From Bacteroidota bacterium (GTDB lineage: Bacteria > Bacteroidota > Bacteroidia > Bacteroidales > JACABE01), in the NCBI GenBank assembly GCA_013377005.1, contig JACABE010000024.1:1-62349 (forward strand): DNA of 62,349 nucleotides, in the 5' to 3' direction. A program made the translations under genes and the position numbers. The notes under the pieces were generated by a model. That model was not told the DNA's origin and ran no database searches. It was given only the letters and a program-made list of their open reading frames with translations. Of the stretch, positions 8,236-18,408 are shown in pieces. Position 1 is the first letter of the stretch. Each line of letters starts with the position of its first letter.

Positions 8236-9609
8236 TTATTCTCTGTCTTTCTTTGGTTTAGTATCTTTCTTTTTAGCTGTTGTGGTTTTTATAGGCTTTA
8301 TATTTTCAGAAACAGAAGGTTTTGCTGATTTTTGAGTTGCTGGTTTTGATTTTGTAACTTTAGAAATCTCTTTAATTGCAATATTTTTCTTCTTTACTTC
8401 TTTTTCTTTCAAAGGAACATTATCATAATAATGATCCACCCTAATAATAAAATCGGATAGAACATTCATATAGTTAATAAATGCCTCATAAGGTGTTCCA
8501 TAGGGATTAAAATATTTATGTACATCACCATCCGAAAACCATTTGGTACACATATAATAAAAATGGTCAGAAGTTTGTAAATATCTCCATTCAACTATTA
8601 GCTTAAAATCATTAATTGCTTTTACTTTATGTTCTATTGCATATACTGCATCAAAAGCTTCATCTTGTAAATCATTACCAAGCCAGGCCGTTAAATCACG
8701 CTCTTCGTCAGCCCAGGATATTGGGTTAGGAACATAAATAGCTGAAACTGGTTGTAATGCTGCCGAAACTTCAGATGGCGTATTAAATGTAAAATTAGAA
8801 TGCGAAAATACTCTTGCAGGCAAAGCACGCATGAAGTCAAAAATACCGGTTTCCTGCCATTGATGTTCACCAAAGGTTTCATAATCCATAAATAAATTTA
8901 AAACTTCTTGTTTCTGATCTATTTGATTAATCCAATCAACGAATTTTTCAGTAGTTAGAGGCCAGCCTTCCCAACTTTGTTGTGAAAAACGAAATGCAAT
9001 ATCATCACTTAATTGAAAATTCTTAAGCAAAAGCTTTAATTTAGGATTTATTGAATTACAATACATGAAATTAGGACTTTTCCAACCTAAGATATGTTTA
9101 GCACCTTCGGTAAGCATGGTTTCAAATCCCATTTCAGCAACCATTTCGCCTATTCCATCAGAATAGATTAATTCTGTATTTCTGAATGTAGTAGGTGTTT
9201 GTCCAAAAAGTTGCTGAATCTTATTTCTATGAGCTAAAACCTGAGTAGTAAATTCATCTTTACTCTTTAAAGCTGATAAAGAGTGTGTATAGGTTTCAGA
9301 TAAAAATTCAACACAACCTGTTGCAGCTAAACGTTGAAAACTCTCAATAACATCTGGTGTATATTTTTCAAATTGATCTAATGCAGTTCCAGAAATTGAA
9401 TAACTTATTTTAAAACGACTGCCATATTCCTGAATCAACTCTAAAAGTAATTGATTTGTGGGGATATAACATTTATCTGCTACTCTTCGTGCAATATAAC
9501 GGTTTTGAAATTCATCAAAATAATCATGATTTTTCCCAATATCAAAAAAACGATAAGTTCTCAACCTAAATGGTTGGTGAACTTGAAAATAGAAACAAAT
9601 TGACCTCAT
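8236..9609 (-). CDS. Glycoside hydrolase family 57 (alpha-amylase-type)
   Basis: A 457-residue GH57 enzyme opening MRSICFYFQVHQPFRLR. GH57 motifs are in order: HQPFRL (residues about 10-15), nucleophile E146 in FRNTELIYSDG, and acid/base D242 in LFMDYETFGEHQ. GH57 enzymes act on alpha-glucans as amylases, 4-alpha-glucanotransferases or branching enzymes; in this operon a cytoplasmic glycogen-processing role is likely. The last ~55 residues are a Lys/Thr/Ser-rich unstructured tail (KKKDTKPKKDRE), not part of the catalytic fold. It lies between the GT4 gene (31-base gap) and the synthase-phosphorylase fusion (5-base gap). Family firm; amylase versus transferase activity uncertain. Confidence 0.92.
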   Translation of the reverse strand: MRSICFYFQVHQPFRLRTYRFFDIGKNHDYFDEFQNRYIARRVADKCYIPTNQLLLELIQEYGSRFKISYSISGTALDQFEKYTPDVIESFQRLAATGCVEFLSETYTHSLSALKSKDEFTTQVLAHRNKIQQLFGQTPTTFRNTELIYSDGIGEMVAEMGFETMLTEGAKHILGWKSPNFMYCNSINPKLKLLLKNFQLSDDIAFRFSQQSWEGWPLTTEKFVDWINQIDQKQEVLNLFMDYETFGEHQWQETGIFDFMRALPARVFSHSNFTFNTPSEVSAALQPVSAIYVPNPISWADEERDLTAWLGNDLQDEAFDAVYAIEHKVKAINDFKLIVEWRYLQTSDHFYYMCTKWFSDGDVHKYFNPYGTPYEAFINYMNVLSDFIIRVDHYYDNVPLKEKEVKKKNIAIKEISKVTKSKPATQKSAKPSVSENIKPIKTTTAKKKDTKPKKDRE

Positions 9610-9640
9610 ATTGTTTGAAATTATATTTTACTATTTATTT

Positions 9641-10924
9641 TTAATTTAAAGCTTTTATATATAAATCCTTTACAGATTTAGCTGCATTATCCCATTTCAT
9701 GTTATCTACTTCATCTTTTCCATATCTAACAAACATTTTAGATAATGCATCATAATGCAATAATCCATAAATTGCATCAGCCATTGCATCGATATCCCAG
9801 AAATCAATTTTTAATGCATATTTTAAAACCTCTGAAACACCAGATTGTTTGGAGATAACAACAGGAACATTTGAACGCATTGCTTCCAAAGGAGAAATTC
9901 CAAATGGTTCCGAAACCGAAGGCATCACATAAACATCGCTCATAGAAAACATTCTGTCAACATTTTCGGCATCTAAAAAGCCTGTAAAATGAAATTTATT
10001 GGATATTCGCAATTGAGCCACACGACGAATCATTCTATTGAGCATATCGCCAGAACCTGCCATTACAAAACGAACATTTGAATCCTTTTGTAATACTTTA
10101 TAGGCAGCTTCTACAAAATAATCAGGACCTTTTTGGAAAGTAACTCTTCCTAAAAATGTTACAATCTTTTCTTTTACATGTTTTTCTTCAAAATAATAAT
10201 CTGAACGTGTTGATGGTTCCACTGCATTATGAACTGTAAAAACTTTCTCAGGAGAAATTCCATAACGTTCAATGATAATATTTCGTGTTAAATTACTCAC
10301 GGCAATTATATAATCAGCATATTCCATTCCTTGTCGTTCAATATCATATACTGTTTGATTTACGTTCTCGCCCGAACGATCAAACTCTGTTGCATGAACA
10401 TGAATTATCAAAGGTTTGTTGCTTATCTTTTTAGCAGCAATACCAGCAGGGTAAGTTAACCAATCGTGGGCATGAATAACATCAAAATTGTTTTGAAAAG
10501 CAATCGTACTAGCTACCAATGCATAGCGATGGACTTCTTCCATTAAATTTTGTCCGTACTTACCCGAAAACTGATAAGTTTTACTAAGAACAGATTCCTG
10601 AGTAGAACTAACTGTTTGTTCTTTCTTATTGATAATATTATAAAATTCATCTGGAGACATGTAAGGCACTAAATTTGATCCTACTTCAATATATGAAATA
10701 TTATCCCAATAGTCTTCATAAATTGAATTCTTAATATCAATTGAAACTTCGCTAGCATTTACCAAGTTAACAGCTTGTTGATTTTCGTCACCATAAGCTT
10801 TTGGAACTACAAAAATAACCTCCACCCCTTGATGTAATAGACCTTTGGTTAACCCAAAACATGCAGTACCTAAACCGCCAGTGATATGTGGTGGAAACTC
10901 CCAACCAAACATTAAAACTTTCAT
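9641..10924 (-). CDS. GT4-family glycosyltransferase, glycogen synthase-like
   Basis: A 427-residue GT-B glycosyltransferase. The N-terminus MKVLMFGWEFPPHITGGLGTA is the glycogen/starch synthase-like opening, with the donor-domain motif VTFLGRVTFQKGPDYFVEAA and the retaining E-x7-E pair in SVSEPFGISPLEAM. In Bacteroides-type glycogen operons this gene accompanies the debranching enzyme and GH57 amylase. It likely extends alpha-1,4-glucan from a nucleotide sugar, possibly with a different donor from the GT3 half of the fusion gene. Second in the operon, 68 bases after the debranching gene. The exact product is an inference from context. Confidence 0.88.
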   Translation of the reverse strand: MKVLMFGWEFPPHITGGLGTACFGLTKGLLHQGVEVIFVVPKAYGDENQQAVNLVNASEVSIDIKNSIYEDYWDNISYIEVGSNLVPYMSPDEFYNIINKKEQTVSSTQESVLSKTYQFSGKYGQNLMEEVHRYALVASTIAFQNNFDVIHAHDWLTYPAGIAAKKISNKPLIIHVHATEFDRSGENVNQTVYDIERQGMEYADYIIAVSNLTRNIIIERYGISPEKVFTVHNAVEPSTRSDYYFEEKHVKEKIVTFLGRVTFQKGPDYFVEAAYKVLQKDSNVRFVMAGSGDMLNRMIRRVAQLRISNKFHFTGFLDAENVDRMFSMSDVYVMPSVSEPFGISPLEAMRSNVPVVISKQSGVSEVLKYALKIDFWDIDAMADAIYGLLHYDALSKMFVRYGKDEVDNMKWDNAAKSVKDLYIKALN

Positions 10925-10992
10925 TATTATACTTTTAGTTAATGAGTTCGTTACAAATTAAAAATTCTTCGTTCTTGGTTCTTCTTTTTTGA

Positions 10993-12942
10993 TCATTCAT
11001 TTTCATATTTATCAATTAACCATTTAATTCTTAGAAGCTCTGCTACACTCCATGCCTGAGAGGGAGTTCCTCCTGGAGCATGTGGTGGATTTCCATCATA
11101 AACTTCAGAAATTGAAGCTATACCATGCTCTTTCATAACAGGTTCAAATCCATCATAAATATTTTTTATAAAAGACAAGCCACTTTTCCCATATATTTTC
11201 AAAAAGCCTTCCACAAAATGCCCTAATAACCAAGGCCAAACAGTACCCTGATGGTATGCACTATCTCTTTCTGTCTGATTGCCAAAATAAATATCTTTAT
11301 AATCAGGGCTTTTAGGAGATAATGTTCTTAAACCTCTAGGCGTTAGCAATTCTTTTCTGATAAGTTCCAATATTAATTGTCTGATTTTCTCACTTAATGG
11401 TGAATATGGTAAAGAAGTAGCAAACACCATATTAGGTCTTATGCTCCAATCCTTAAAATCACCATCTACATAATCAGCTAAATAACCTTTATCTTTACAC
11501 CAAAAAGTATCTTTAAAAGATTCTTTAATAATTAATGATAGTGGTTCCCATTCTTTAATGAATTTTTCATCTTTTGCAAGCTGAGCTACTTCAAGAGAAA
11601 ACATTATTGCATTGTACCATAATGCGCTGATTTCAACAGGCAAACCAATACGTGGTGTAACGGGCTTACTATTTACAACGGCATCCATCCAGGTTAAGGC
11701 TTTGCCCTGTTCACCCGCATATATTAAACCGTTTTCAAGCATCTTGATGTTATGTAATGCTCCTTCACGAAAACCTTCCAAAATATTACGCATCTTTTTG
11801 CCATATTCTTTCCAAATTTTACTTTTAGTATTCGTAAAATCAGCATATTGTTGCAAAGCCCAAAAAAACCATAAAGGAGCATCTACTGAATTATATGCAG
11901 AGTTAGAGCCTTCTCCTATATTTGGAAACAATGGACCGTTCATTTCTGCTACCATAGTATCAATAACATCCTTGCAGGTTTTATAATCCTCTGTTACCAG
12001 TGTTAATCCAGGTAACGAAATAAAAGTATCTCGTCCCCAACGGCCAAACCAAGGAAAGCCTGCAATTATTTCGGTTTTCTTATTTTTTTTGACAATAAAC
12101 TGCTGAGCAGAGTTTTTTAAACAGTTTTCAAAATTATCGCGAGGAACACGTTTTGAAACCTCATTTGTATAAAATCTTTTTAAATTGGCAGGATTAACTT
12201 CTTCAATACCAGCTGAAAAGTAAATACTTTCTCCTTTTTCAATTGAAAATTCAAAATAACCAGGTACAAATAAATCTTCCTGACAATCATAACCTCTCTC
12301 TTTCTCTTTTTGGTATTCAATATTATAATACCAATCGGGTACATGAACATAATCAGCTTTTTTAGAACATTGTAAAAAAAGATGAGAATATCCTTGATAA
12401 AGTTGCATCTTAATTCCATTATTTACGACTTCATAGCGTTTGTCAACATAATGATTGGCTTTTGATAAGCTATGAATATTTCGATATGCAAGAAAAGGTT
12501 TTATTTTTAGTCTTGTTTTAGAATTTGCCTGAACAAGTGTATATTTTATGATAACTCTGTCTTCACTTTTTGAAAAAAGCATTTCTCTTTCGAGTACAAC
12601 GCCTCCGACTCTGTATGTTAAAATCGGTATTGGTTCAGTAATAAAGCTACGTAAATATTTATGTCCTTTGGGCATATAAACTTCTTCAGGATATTTATGA
12701 ATTCCTAAATTAAACTCAGCATCTTGTTGAATTACCGTTTCATCCAAAGAAGAAAGAAGAATATGATTTTCGCCATCAATAAAAGGTTGTGGAACAACCA
12801 ATAATCCGTGATATTTTCTAGTATTACAATTTATAATGGTTGTACTCGCATAAGAACCTGCCCGATTAGAACGAATGACCTCTCTGCTCAAAGAAAACTC
12901 CAGATTGACCAACTGTTCTTTCGTAAATGATATATAGCTCAT
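10993..12942 (-). CDS. Amylo-alpha-1,6-glucosidase (glycogen debranching enzyme)
   Basis: A 649-residue debranching enzyme with an N-terminal GDE_N beta domain (residues about 15-240: REVIRSNRAGSYASTTIINCNTRKYHGLLV) and a C-terminal (alpha/alpha)6 barrel of the GH133/GDE_C type (about 275-640), with GFPWFGRWGRDTFISLPGL, FWCKDKGYLADYVDGD and the terminal HAPGGTPSQAWSVAELLR. It hydrolyses alpha-1,6 branch stubs of glycogen in the cytoplasm. It is first of the four-gene minus-strand operon, so the promoter must lie in 12943-13225, an AT-rich stretch where I found no exact TAnnTTTG box on this strand. Family assignment is secure. Confidence 0.93.
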   Translation of the reverse strand: MSYISFTKEQLVNLEFSLSREVIRSNRAGSYASTTIINCNTRKYHGLLVVPQPFIDGENHILLSSLDETVIQQDAEFNLGIHKYPEEVYMPKGHKYLRSFITEPIPILTYRVGGVVLEREMLFSKSEDRVIIKYTLVQANSKTRLKIKPFLAYRNIHSLSKANHYVDKRYEVVNNGIKMQLYQGYSHLFLQCSKKADYVHVPDWYYNIEYQKEKERGYDCQEDLFVPGYFEFSIEKGESIYFSAGIEEVNPANLKRFYTNEVSKRVPRDNFENCLKNSAQQFIVKKNKKTEIIAGFPWFGRWGRDTFISLPGLTLVTEDYKTCKDVIDTMVAEMNGPLFPNIGEGSNSAYNSVDAPLWFFWALQQYADFTNTKSKIWKEYGKKMRNILEGFREGALHNIKMLENGLIYAGEQGKALTWMDAVVNSKPVTPRIGLPVEISALWYNAIMFSLEVAQLAKDEKFIKEWEPLSLIIKESFKDTFWCKDKGYLADYVDGDFKDWSIRPNMVFATSLPYSPLSEKIRQLILELIRKELLTPRGLRTLSPKSPDYKDIYFGNQTERDSAYHQGTVWPWLLGHFVEGFLKIYGKSGLSFIKNIYDGFEPVMKEHGIASISEVYDGNPPHAPGGTPSQAWSVAELLRIKWLIDKYENE

Positions 12943-13198
12943 ATAAAAATGATTAAAATAAATATTTAAAAACTTAGATGAAATAATATTTATTATTTTT
13001 CGTCAATAAAATTAAACAAAATTTTGACTGATTAGTTGAATAATACGATAATTTAATACTTATTTAAAATTTACTACAGAAAATAATTCTTAAACACTTT
13101 TTTTCCAGGCATTTAAATTTTTTATTTTTAATTGAAATGTTTATTTTAAAAGTTAAACAATAAATTAAGAGCTATTAACGTAATTTAAATATTATTTA

Positions 13199-13206
13199 TA
13201 ACTTTG
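13199..13206 (+). promoter_or_regulatory. TAnnTTTG-type -7 box for the beta-helix lipoprotein
   Basis: TAACTTTG lies 19 bases upstream of the ATG at 13226 and fits the Bacteroidota -7 consensus. The divergent glycogen operon starts 257 bases away. Confidence 0.55.
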
Positions 13207-13225
13207 TAGTTCAATTTTATAGTTC

Positions 13226-14674
13226 ATGGATAGAACCAAAAAAAAAATCTTAACTTATTCTGGTTTAATTATATTTACCCTAATTATAATATTATCTTCA
13301 TGTAGGAAAGAAGAAGATTTTATTACAGACACCACTGCCAAAATAAGTTTTTCAGCAGATTCTGTTTTATTTGACACCGTTTTCACTACCTTAGGGTCTG
13401 TTACTAAGCGGTTAATGGTTTACAATCACAATGATCAGAAAATAAACATTTCTTCTATCAGACTTGCAAATGCTGCTGCTTCTATGTTCAGGATTAATGT
13501 TGACGGCACACCGGCACTTCAAATAAATAATGTTGAAATTGCCGCCAACGATAGTATGTTTATTTTTGTAAAAGTAACAGTAAATCCCCAAAATTCTGAC
13601 AATCCTTTGATAGTTTCTGATGATATTATTTTCGAAACCAATGGAAATATTCAGAAAGTTAGCTTAACAGCATGGGGGCAAGATGCGTATTATCATGTCC
13701 CTAATCATACGATTACATTTTCGGATGGAAGTAAATTATATTATTCAATTGCTGATTGCAGTTCACCTTGGGTGAGTGGGAAACCTCATGTAATATTCGG
13801 TTATTGTGTTGTGGATTCAGCTACTACACTTACTATACAACAAGGAACTAAAGTTTATTTTGCTCCAAAAGCTGTATTATGGGTGTATAAAGATGGTTCA
13901 TTAAAAGTAAACGGCAGTTTGCACAATGAGGTTAAGTTTCAAGGAAGTCGTTTAGACATGCCCTATCGGGATACACCTGGCCAATGGGGGAAAATATGGC
14001 TTTCGGCAGGTAGTAAAGATAATGATATTAATTATGCAATTATCAGGAATGGAAGCATTGGTTTGCAAGCTGATACCGTTGCAAATGCAAATCCTAACCT
14101 TAAATTAAATAATACGATTATCGAAAATATGAGCGTTGCTGGTATATATGCTCAAGGTTCTGTGATAAAAGCCACGAATACGATTGTTACCAATTGCGGA
14201 GAATATGCAATTGTACTATCTATTGGAGGAAACTATGAATTTTTGCATTGTACTATTGGAAACTATTGGAATTATACTAGTCGAAAAACGCCTTCTGTAG
14301 TATTGAACAATTATTACAAAGATAATAACGATGTAATTCAATTACGCCCACTTGTGAATGCTTATTTTGGCAATTGTATTATTTATGGTAATACTGATGA
14401 AGAACTTTTACTTGATAATAATGCAAATGCTAGCTTTAATTATAAATTTGACTATTGCTTAATAAAAACTAAACTTAGCAATGCAACATACTTCGACCAT
14501 TGCAAAATTAATATAGATCCTCTTTTTAAAAATACTGAAATAAATGATTTACATTTATTATCAGGCTCTCCGGCAAAATTAAGTGGGAAACCTTCAATAG
14601 GTGGTTTGGTACCAATAGATTTGGAAGGAAATACTAGGTCTCCACCACCACCAAGCATTGGCGTTTATGAATAG
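13226..14674 (+). CDS. Lipoprotein with right-handed beta-helix domain
   Basis: A 482-residue exported lipoprotein. The signal peptide is followed by the lipobox LSSC with C26 as the lipidated residue (LSSCRKEED). Residues about 35-145 form a beta-sandwich (DSVLFDTVFTTLGSVTKRLMVYN), then from about 175 a parallel beta-helix with repeated short strands (VDSATTLTIQQGTKVYF, LKLNNTIIENMSVAGIYAQGSV, IKATNTIVTNCGEYAIVL) and a GNTRSPPPPSIGVYE ending typical of choice-of-anchor/pectate-lyase-like surface proteins. The C-terminus lacks a T9SS sorting domain, so anchoring is by lipid. No catalytic residues are evident; binding or degradation of a polysaccharide is possible but unproven. Confidence 0.85.
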   Translation: MDRTKKKILTYSGLIIFTLIIILSSCRKEEDFITDTTAKISFSADSVLFDTVFTTLGSVTKRLMVYNHNDQKINISSIRLANAAASMFRINVDGTPALQINNVEIAANDSMFIFVKVTVNPQNSDNPLIVSDDIIFETNGNIQKVSLTAWGQDAYYHVPNHTITFSDGSKLYYSIADCSSPWVSGKPHVIFGYCVVDSATTLTIQQGTKVYFAPKAVLWVYKDGSLKVNGSLHNEVKFQGSRLDMPYRDTPGQWGKIWLSAGSKDNDINYAIIRNGSIGLQADTVANANPNLKLNNTIIENMSVAGIYAQGSVIKATNTIVTNCGEYAIVLSIGGNYEFLHCTIGNYWNYTSRKTPSVVLNNYYKDNNDVIQLRPLVNAYFGNCIIYGNTDEELLLDNNANASFNYKFDYCLIKTKLSNATYFDHCKINIDPLFKNTEINDLHLLSGSPAKLSGKPSIGGLVPIDLEGNTRSPPPPSIGVYE

Positions 14675-15209
14675 TTGATGGTAAAATTATTTGGATGATT
14701 AAAATAAAGATTTATAATAAAACCAAGCATTGGATAAGATAAATTTTTTTTTCTTGGATTTTACTTAAAGATTGTAATTTATGGAATTATGGAATTTGAA
14801 TGTCAATAAAAACAACTGATAATTTTAGTGCCGAAAAAATTCATAAATCTTTCAAATCCAATTCAAAAATTATATAAACTACACCTTAAATATTAATAAA
14901 CGCAAGAAAAAGAATTGATATTTTAATACTCTTAAATTATGCTTTCAATTTCTGATTCGTAGGAATTATACTAAAACTTCGAAGTATTTATAACAAGAAC
15001 CCTATCTAAAATAATATAAATTGCTGTAATTCAAATCTTAACAAATCCTTCTTTTAGACTTAAAACAATTTAAAAGTAAATTTTTACTAAATGTACAACA
15101 GGTTAAATTTACTATTTTTAAATTCAATAATTGATGTAGTTGCTTATTTTACCTAATATCATTATTTATTATTTTTCCCTAGAAATAATATTTTTCTTTT
15201 TTTAGTTGT
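14675..15209. other. Non-coding AT-rich gap
   Basis: About 535 bases of very AT-rich sequence between two plus-strand genes. I see no open frame of note, no strong hairpin and no tRNA. Apart from the promoter box that follows at 15210, nothing is supported here. Confidence 0.6.
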
Positions 15210-15217
15210 TATCTTTG
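15210..15217 (+). promoter_or_regulatory. TAnnTTTG-type -7 box for the DUF6588-like gene
   Basis: TATCTTTG, a perfect match, 37 bases upstream of the ATG at 15255. Confidence 0.6.
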
Positions 15218-15254
15218 TATTACTCTATTATTAAATTTAAAAATTTCTTAAATT

Positions 15255-16313
15255 ATGAAAAAAATCGTACTTGGAATTATTTTATTATTGGGAATCAACA
15301 ATATTAAAGCACAATCTGATATGGTTGAATTGTTAGCTGTTGGAAAATTAGAAGCCAACCATCTAATTGGTAATTATGCTTCTCCTTTTTTAGAAACATT
15401 TGGCAATAATCTAAACAATGGTTGGTATACTACTGCTGCACCTTTAAAAACGGGTAGATTTACTTTAACAATTGGAGGAACAGCATCATTTGTACCAAAA
15501 GATAAACAAAGTTTTTTAATAAATCCTGCCGAATATACACATATAAAAAATTTAGCAAATGATAATACTTCAATTACTGCACCTACAGTTTTTGGTGACA
15601 AAACACCTATAACAGATTTGTTTGCATATTATGACAATGGAAATGGATCTATTTTAAAAAAACGAATTCCTCTTAAAGGCACTGGTTTTAACTTTTCTCC
15701 TTTACCAGTAGTTCAAATGAGTGTAGGCTTATTAAAAGGAACTGAAGTAATGATTCGTATTATACCAAAACTTGATTTGGGCGATTATAAAGCAAACTAT
15801 TTTGGAGTAGGTTTAAAACATGATATTAAACAATGGATACCTTTTATGAGTAAATTACCTTTTGATTTATCTTTTATAGGAGCATTTACCAATGCAAACT
15901 TAGATATGAAAGGAAATAATTTCTTACAAGTTGAAGCTAGCATTAATAATCCAATGGGAGATATTTTTAACAATCAAACTATTAGTTTTTCTTCTTCAGC
16001 TTGGAATGCTAATTTAGCTATATCAAAAAAGTTTTCAGTTCTTACTTTAGTAGGAAGTATTCGCCTTTCTCACTATAAAACCACACTTGATTTAAAAGGG
16101 AATTACCCAATTACAACTTTAGATAGTGATGGTGTTAAAACAATTACTAATATAGTTGATCCAATTGGAATTGAAAGCTCTGCTACTAATATTGGATTTA
16201 ATGGTGGGCTAAGAATTAAATTGGGATTTATAGCTCTTTTTGCTGAAGGCTCTTTTGTTCCTAGTGGCTATTCATCAGCAACTGCAGGATTAAATATTGG
16301 TTTTTTTAATTAA
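15255..16313 (+). CDS. DUF6588-like outer-membrane protein
   Basis: A 352-residue exported protein with a clear signal peptide (MKKIVLGIILLLGINNIKAQ, cut after AQ). The following pattern, a short helical segment then ASPFLETFGNNLNNGWYTTAAPLKTGRF and alternating beta strands to a C-terminal AGLNIGFFN, matches the Bacteroidota family DUF6588, predicted to be an outer-membrane beta-barrel of FadL/porin-like shape. No function is known. It stands alone with its own promoter and is followed by 124 bases before panB. Family recall is moderate; export and barrel features are directly visible. Confidence 0.75.
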   Translation: MKKIVLGIILLLGINNIKAQSDMVELLAVGKLEANHLIGNYASPFLETFGNNLNNGWYTTAAPLKTGRFTLTIGGTASFVPKDKQSFLINPAEYTHIKNLANDNTSITAPTVFGDKTPITDLFAYYDNGNGSILKKRIPLKGTGFNFSPLPVVQMSVGLLKGTEVMIRIIPKLDLGDYKANYFGVGLKHDIKQWIPFMSKLPFDLSFIGAFTNANLDMKGNNFLQVEASINNPMGDIFNNQTISFSSSAWNANLAISKKFSVLTLVGSIRLSHYKTTLDLKGNYPITTLDSDGVKTITNIVDPIGIESSATNIGFNGGLRIKLGFIALFAEGSFVPSGYSSATAGLNIGFFN

Positions 16314-16404
16314 TAATATCTTTTATTGAAACCTATAAGACAGAATATTAAATTAGGTTTTTACAAAAAAAACATAATAAGTGATTTACTTTTTCAAAAC
16401 TTTG

Positions 16405-16412
16405 TAGCTTTG
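16405..16412 (+). promoter_or_regulatory. TAnnTTTG-type -7 box for panB
   Basis: TAGCTTTG lies 25 bases before the panB ATG at 16438. It should drive panB and the pseudouridine synthase gene 14 bases after it. Confidence 0.55.
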
Positions 16413-16437
16413 CAGCTTAAAATAATAATTTATTAAA

Positions 16438-17256
16438 ATGGCAGCATTACCAAATATTATATCAAAAGTTACTACGCATGTTTTGCAAGAAATGAAGTTC
16501 AAGGGCGAAAAAATTGCGATGTTAACTGCTTATGACTATTCAATTGCAAAAATTATTGACAAGGCTAATATAGATGCAATCTTGGTTGGAGATTCTGCTT
16601 CAAATGTTATGGCTGGTCATCGAACCACCCTTCCAATTACATTAAACGAAATGATTTATCATGGAGCTTCCGTAGTTAGGGCTGTTAGCAGGGCTTTGGT
16701 TATAGTAGATATGCCATTTGGTACTTATCAGGGAAATTCTAAAGAGGCTTTGAATTCTGCTATTCGTATAATGAAAGAAACAGGAGCAGATGCTGTTAAG
16801 CTAGAAGGAGGCAAAGAAATAATTGAATCTGTAAATAGAATCCTTTCAGCAGGCATACCGGTAATGGGACATCTAGGACTTACTCCTCAATCAATTCATA
16901 AATTTGGTACCTATGTTGTAAGAGCAACACAAAAAGATGAAGCTGACCGTTTGATTGAAGATGCTCACCAACTGGAAAAAGCAGGTTGTTTCTCTATTGT
17001 TCTTGAAAAAATACCAGCCAGATTAGCAACTCAGGTTACCCAAGAAGTTAAAATCCCAATAATTGGCATTGGTGCCGGAGGTGGTGTAGACGGACAGGTA
17101 TTAGTACTTCATGATATGCTAGGAATTACTCAAGATTTCTCACCTCGTTTTTTAAGAAGATATCATAATTTATATGAGGAAATTTATGGTGCAGTCGGTA
17201 GCTATATTCATGATGTAAAAACATTCGATTTCCCTAATGAAAAGGAAAAATATTAA
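16438..17256 (+). CDS. panB: 3-methyl-2-oxobutanoate hydroxymethyltransferase
   Basis: A 272-residue PanB, the usual length. It transfers a hydroxymethyl group from methylene-tetrahydrofolate to alpha-ketoisovalerate, the first committed step to pantothenate and CoA. Hallmark segments are present: [26 protein letters not shown] (metal and substrate site), [48 protein letters not shown] and the late [24 protein letters not shown]. The last 15 residues are a charged tail. It is the first of a two-gene unit with an RluA-type synthase; this pairing recurs in Bacteroidota but has no known biochemical link. Assignment is secure. Confidence 0.97.
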   Translation: MAALPNIISKVTTHVLQEMKFKGEKIAMLTAYDYSIAKIIDKANIDAILVGDSASNVMAGHRTTLPITLNEMIYHGASVVRAVSRALVIVDMPFGTYQGNSKEALNSAIRIMKETGADAVKLEGGKEIIESVNRILSAGIPVMGHLGLTPQSIHKFGTYVVRATQKDEADRLIEDAHQLEKAGCFSIVLEKIPARLATQVTQEVKIPIIGIGAGGGVDGQVLVLHDMLGITQDFSPRFLRRYHNLYEEIYGAVGSYIHDVKTFDFPNEKEKY

Positions 17257-17270
17257 TCCTTCTGATAATT

Positions 17271-17993
17271 ATGTCAAAACTTCCTTCAATTACTGATGTA
17301 ATTGCAAAGCAAATCATTTACGAAGATAACCATTTAATAATTCTAAATAAATTATCCTCTCAGATTATTCAAGGTGATAAAACGGGAGATATCCCACTTG
17401 GAGAACTTGTAAAGATTTATTTAAAAGAAACCTATAATAAACCCGGTGAAGTTTTCTTATCTGTTATTCATCGCTTAGACAGACCTGTTAGTGGCGTTGT
17501 TATTTTTGCAAAAACCGACAAAGCAATGACTAGAATGGCTCATATATTTCAAAAGAGGGAAATTAAAAAGGTTTATTGGGCAATATCTAGAAATAAGCCC
17601 AAACAAGAATACGGTCATTTAATCAATTTCTTAAAAAAAAATGAGCAACAAAACAAATCGTATGTATATGATAAAGAAATACCAGGAAGTCACAGAGCTG
17701 AACTAAAATACCAATTAATAGATAGTAGTGATAGTTATTACTTGATTGAAGTTGAGCTAATGACAGGTAAACATCATCAGATTAGAGCCCAATTAGCATC
17801 TATTGGGTGTCCTCTCAAAGGAGATGTAAAATATGGTGCACTTCGTCCCAATCGAGATATTTCTATAAGTTTACATGCTCGCTCAGTAAGTTTTATACAC
17901 CCTATAAAAAAAGAAAATTTTATTGTAATTGCGCCTGTCCCGGAAGAGACCCTTTGGCAACATTTTGAAAAAAATATTGAAAAAAGAAAATAA
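17271..17993 (+). CDS. RluA-family RNA pseudouridine synthase
   Basis: A 240-residue single-domain pseudouridine synthase. The catalytic motif HRLDRPVSGVVIFAKT contains the conserved aspartate; LIEVELMTGKHHQIRAQLASIGCPLKGDVKYG is the second family signature. There is no N-terminal S4 domain, so it belongs with the short RluA-like enzymes rather than RluD/RluC, and its target (rRNA or tRNA) cannot be inferred. It starts 14 bases after panB and is probably co-transcribed. Confidence 0.92.
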   Translation: MSKLPSITDVIAKQIIYEDNHLIILNKLSSQIIQGDKTGDIPLGELVKIYLKETYNKPGEVFLSVIHRLDRPVSGVVIFAKTDKAMTRMAHIFQKREIKKVYWAISRNKPKQEYGHLINFLKKNEQQNKSYVYDKEIPGSHRAELKYQLIDSSDSYYLIEVELMTGKHHQIRAQLASIGCPLKGDVKYGALRPNRDISISLHARSVSFIHPIKKENFIVIAPVPEETLWQHFEKNIEKRK

Positions 17994-18408
17994 TATCTTC
18001 AATGATATATTTTTAGCTCTTTTATTCCTTGAAATATATAAACTTATATTGCATCATGTAAATGGCGTTTTACAGTGCATGAATTAGCTGAATTTCTTAA
18101 AGCATTTTTCATATTTTTCAGAAAAATCTTGCTGCAACTGAAATTCAATATCAATTCTGTCCATAATTCTGTCCATAATTTTTTTCAGTATCAAATTCCT
18201 TGTGTTGTATTAATATTATTTTATCAGCATTAATAATTCTTTGATCACAAAAGATTTTTGTGAATATTCCCGCAAGGCTGCTTTTGTAAGCTAAAATAAA
18301 TCAAAAGGCTTTAGAGAACTATCTTCACATACATCGTTTGTAGGTTGATTGGTTTTAATTGTAAATTCGTTAAAGTTTACATTCACTTTTTTGCATCGAA
18401 ATCAATTT
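17994..18408. other. Non-coding gap between convergent genes with a 12-bp tandem duplication
   Basis: About 415 bases between convergent genes. AATTCTGTCCAT is repeated in tandem at 18153-18164 and 18165-18176. A weak hairpin (GTAAA/TTTAC arms near 18058-18074) may serve as terminator. Reading the minus strand shows short peptide-like stretches broken by stops; they may be remnants of a lost gene but I could not recognise one. Confidence 0.5.

Noticed and set aside
17994-18408. A decayed gene on the minus strand
   Set aside because: Only short peptide stretches broken by stops are seen and none matches a family I know; composition is not distinct.
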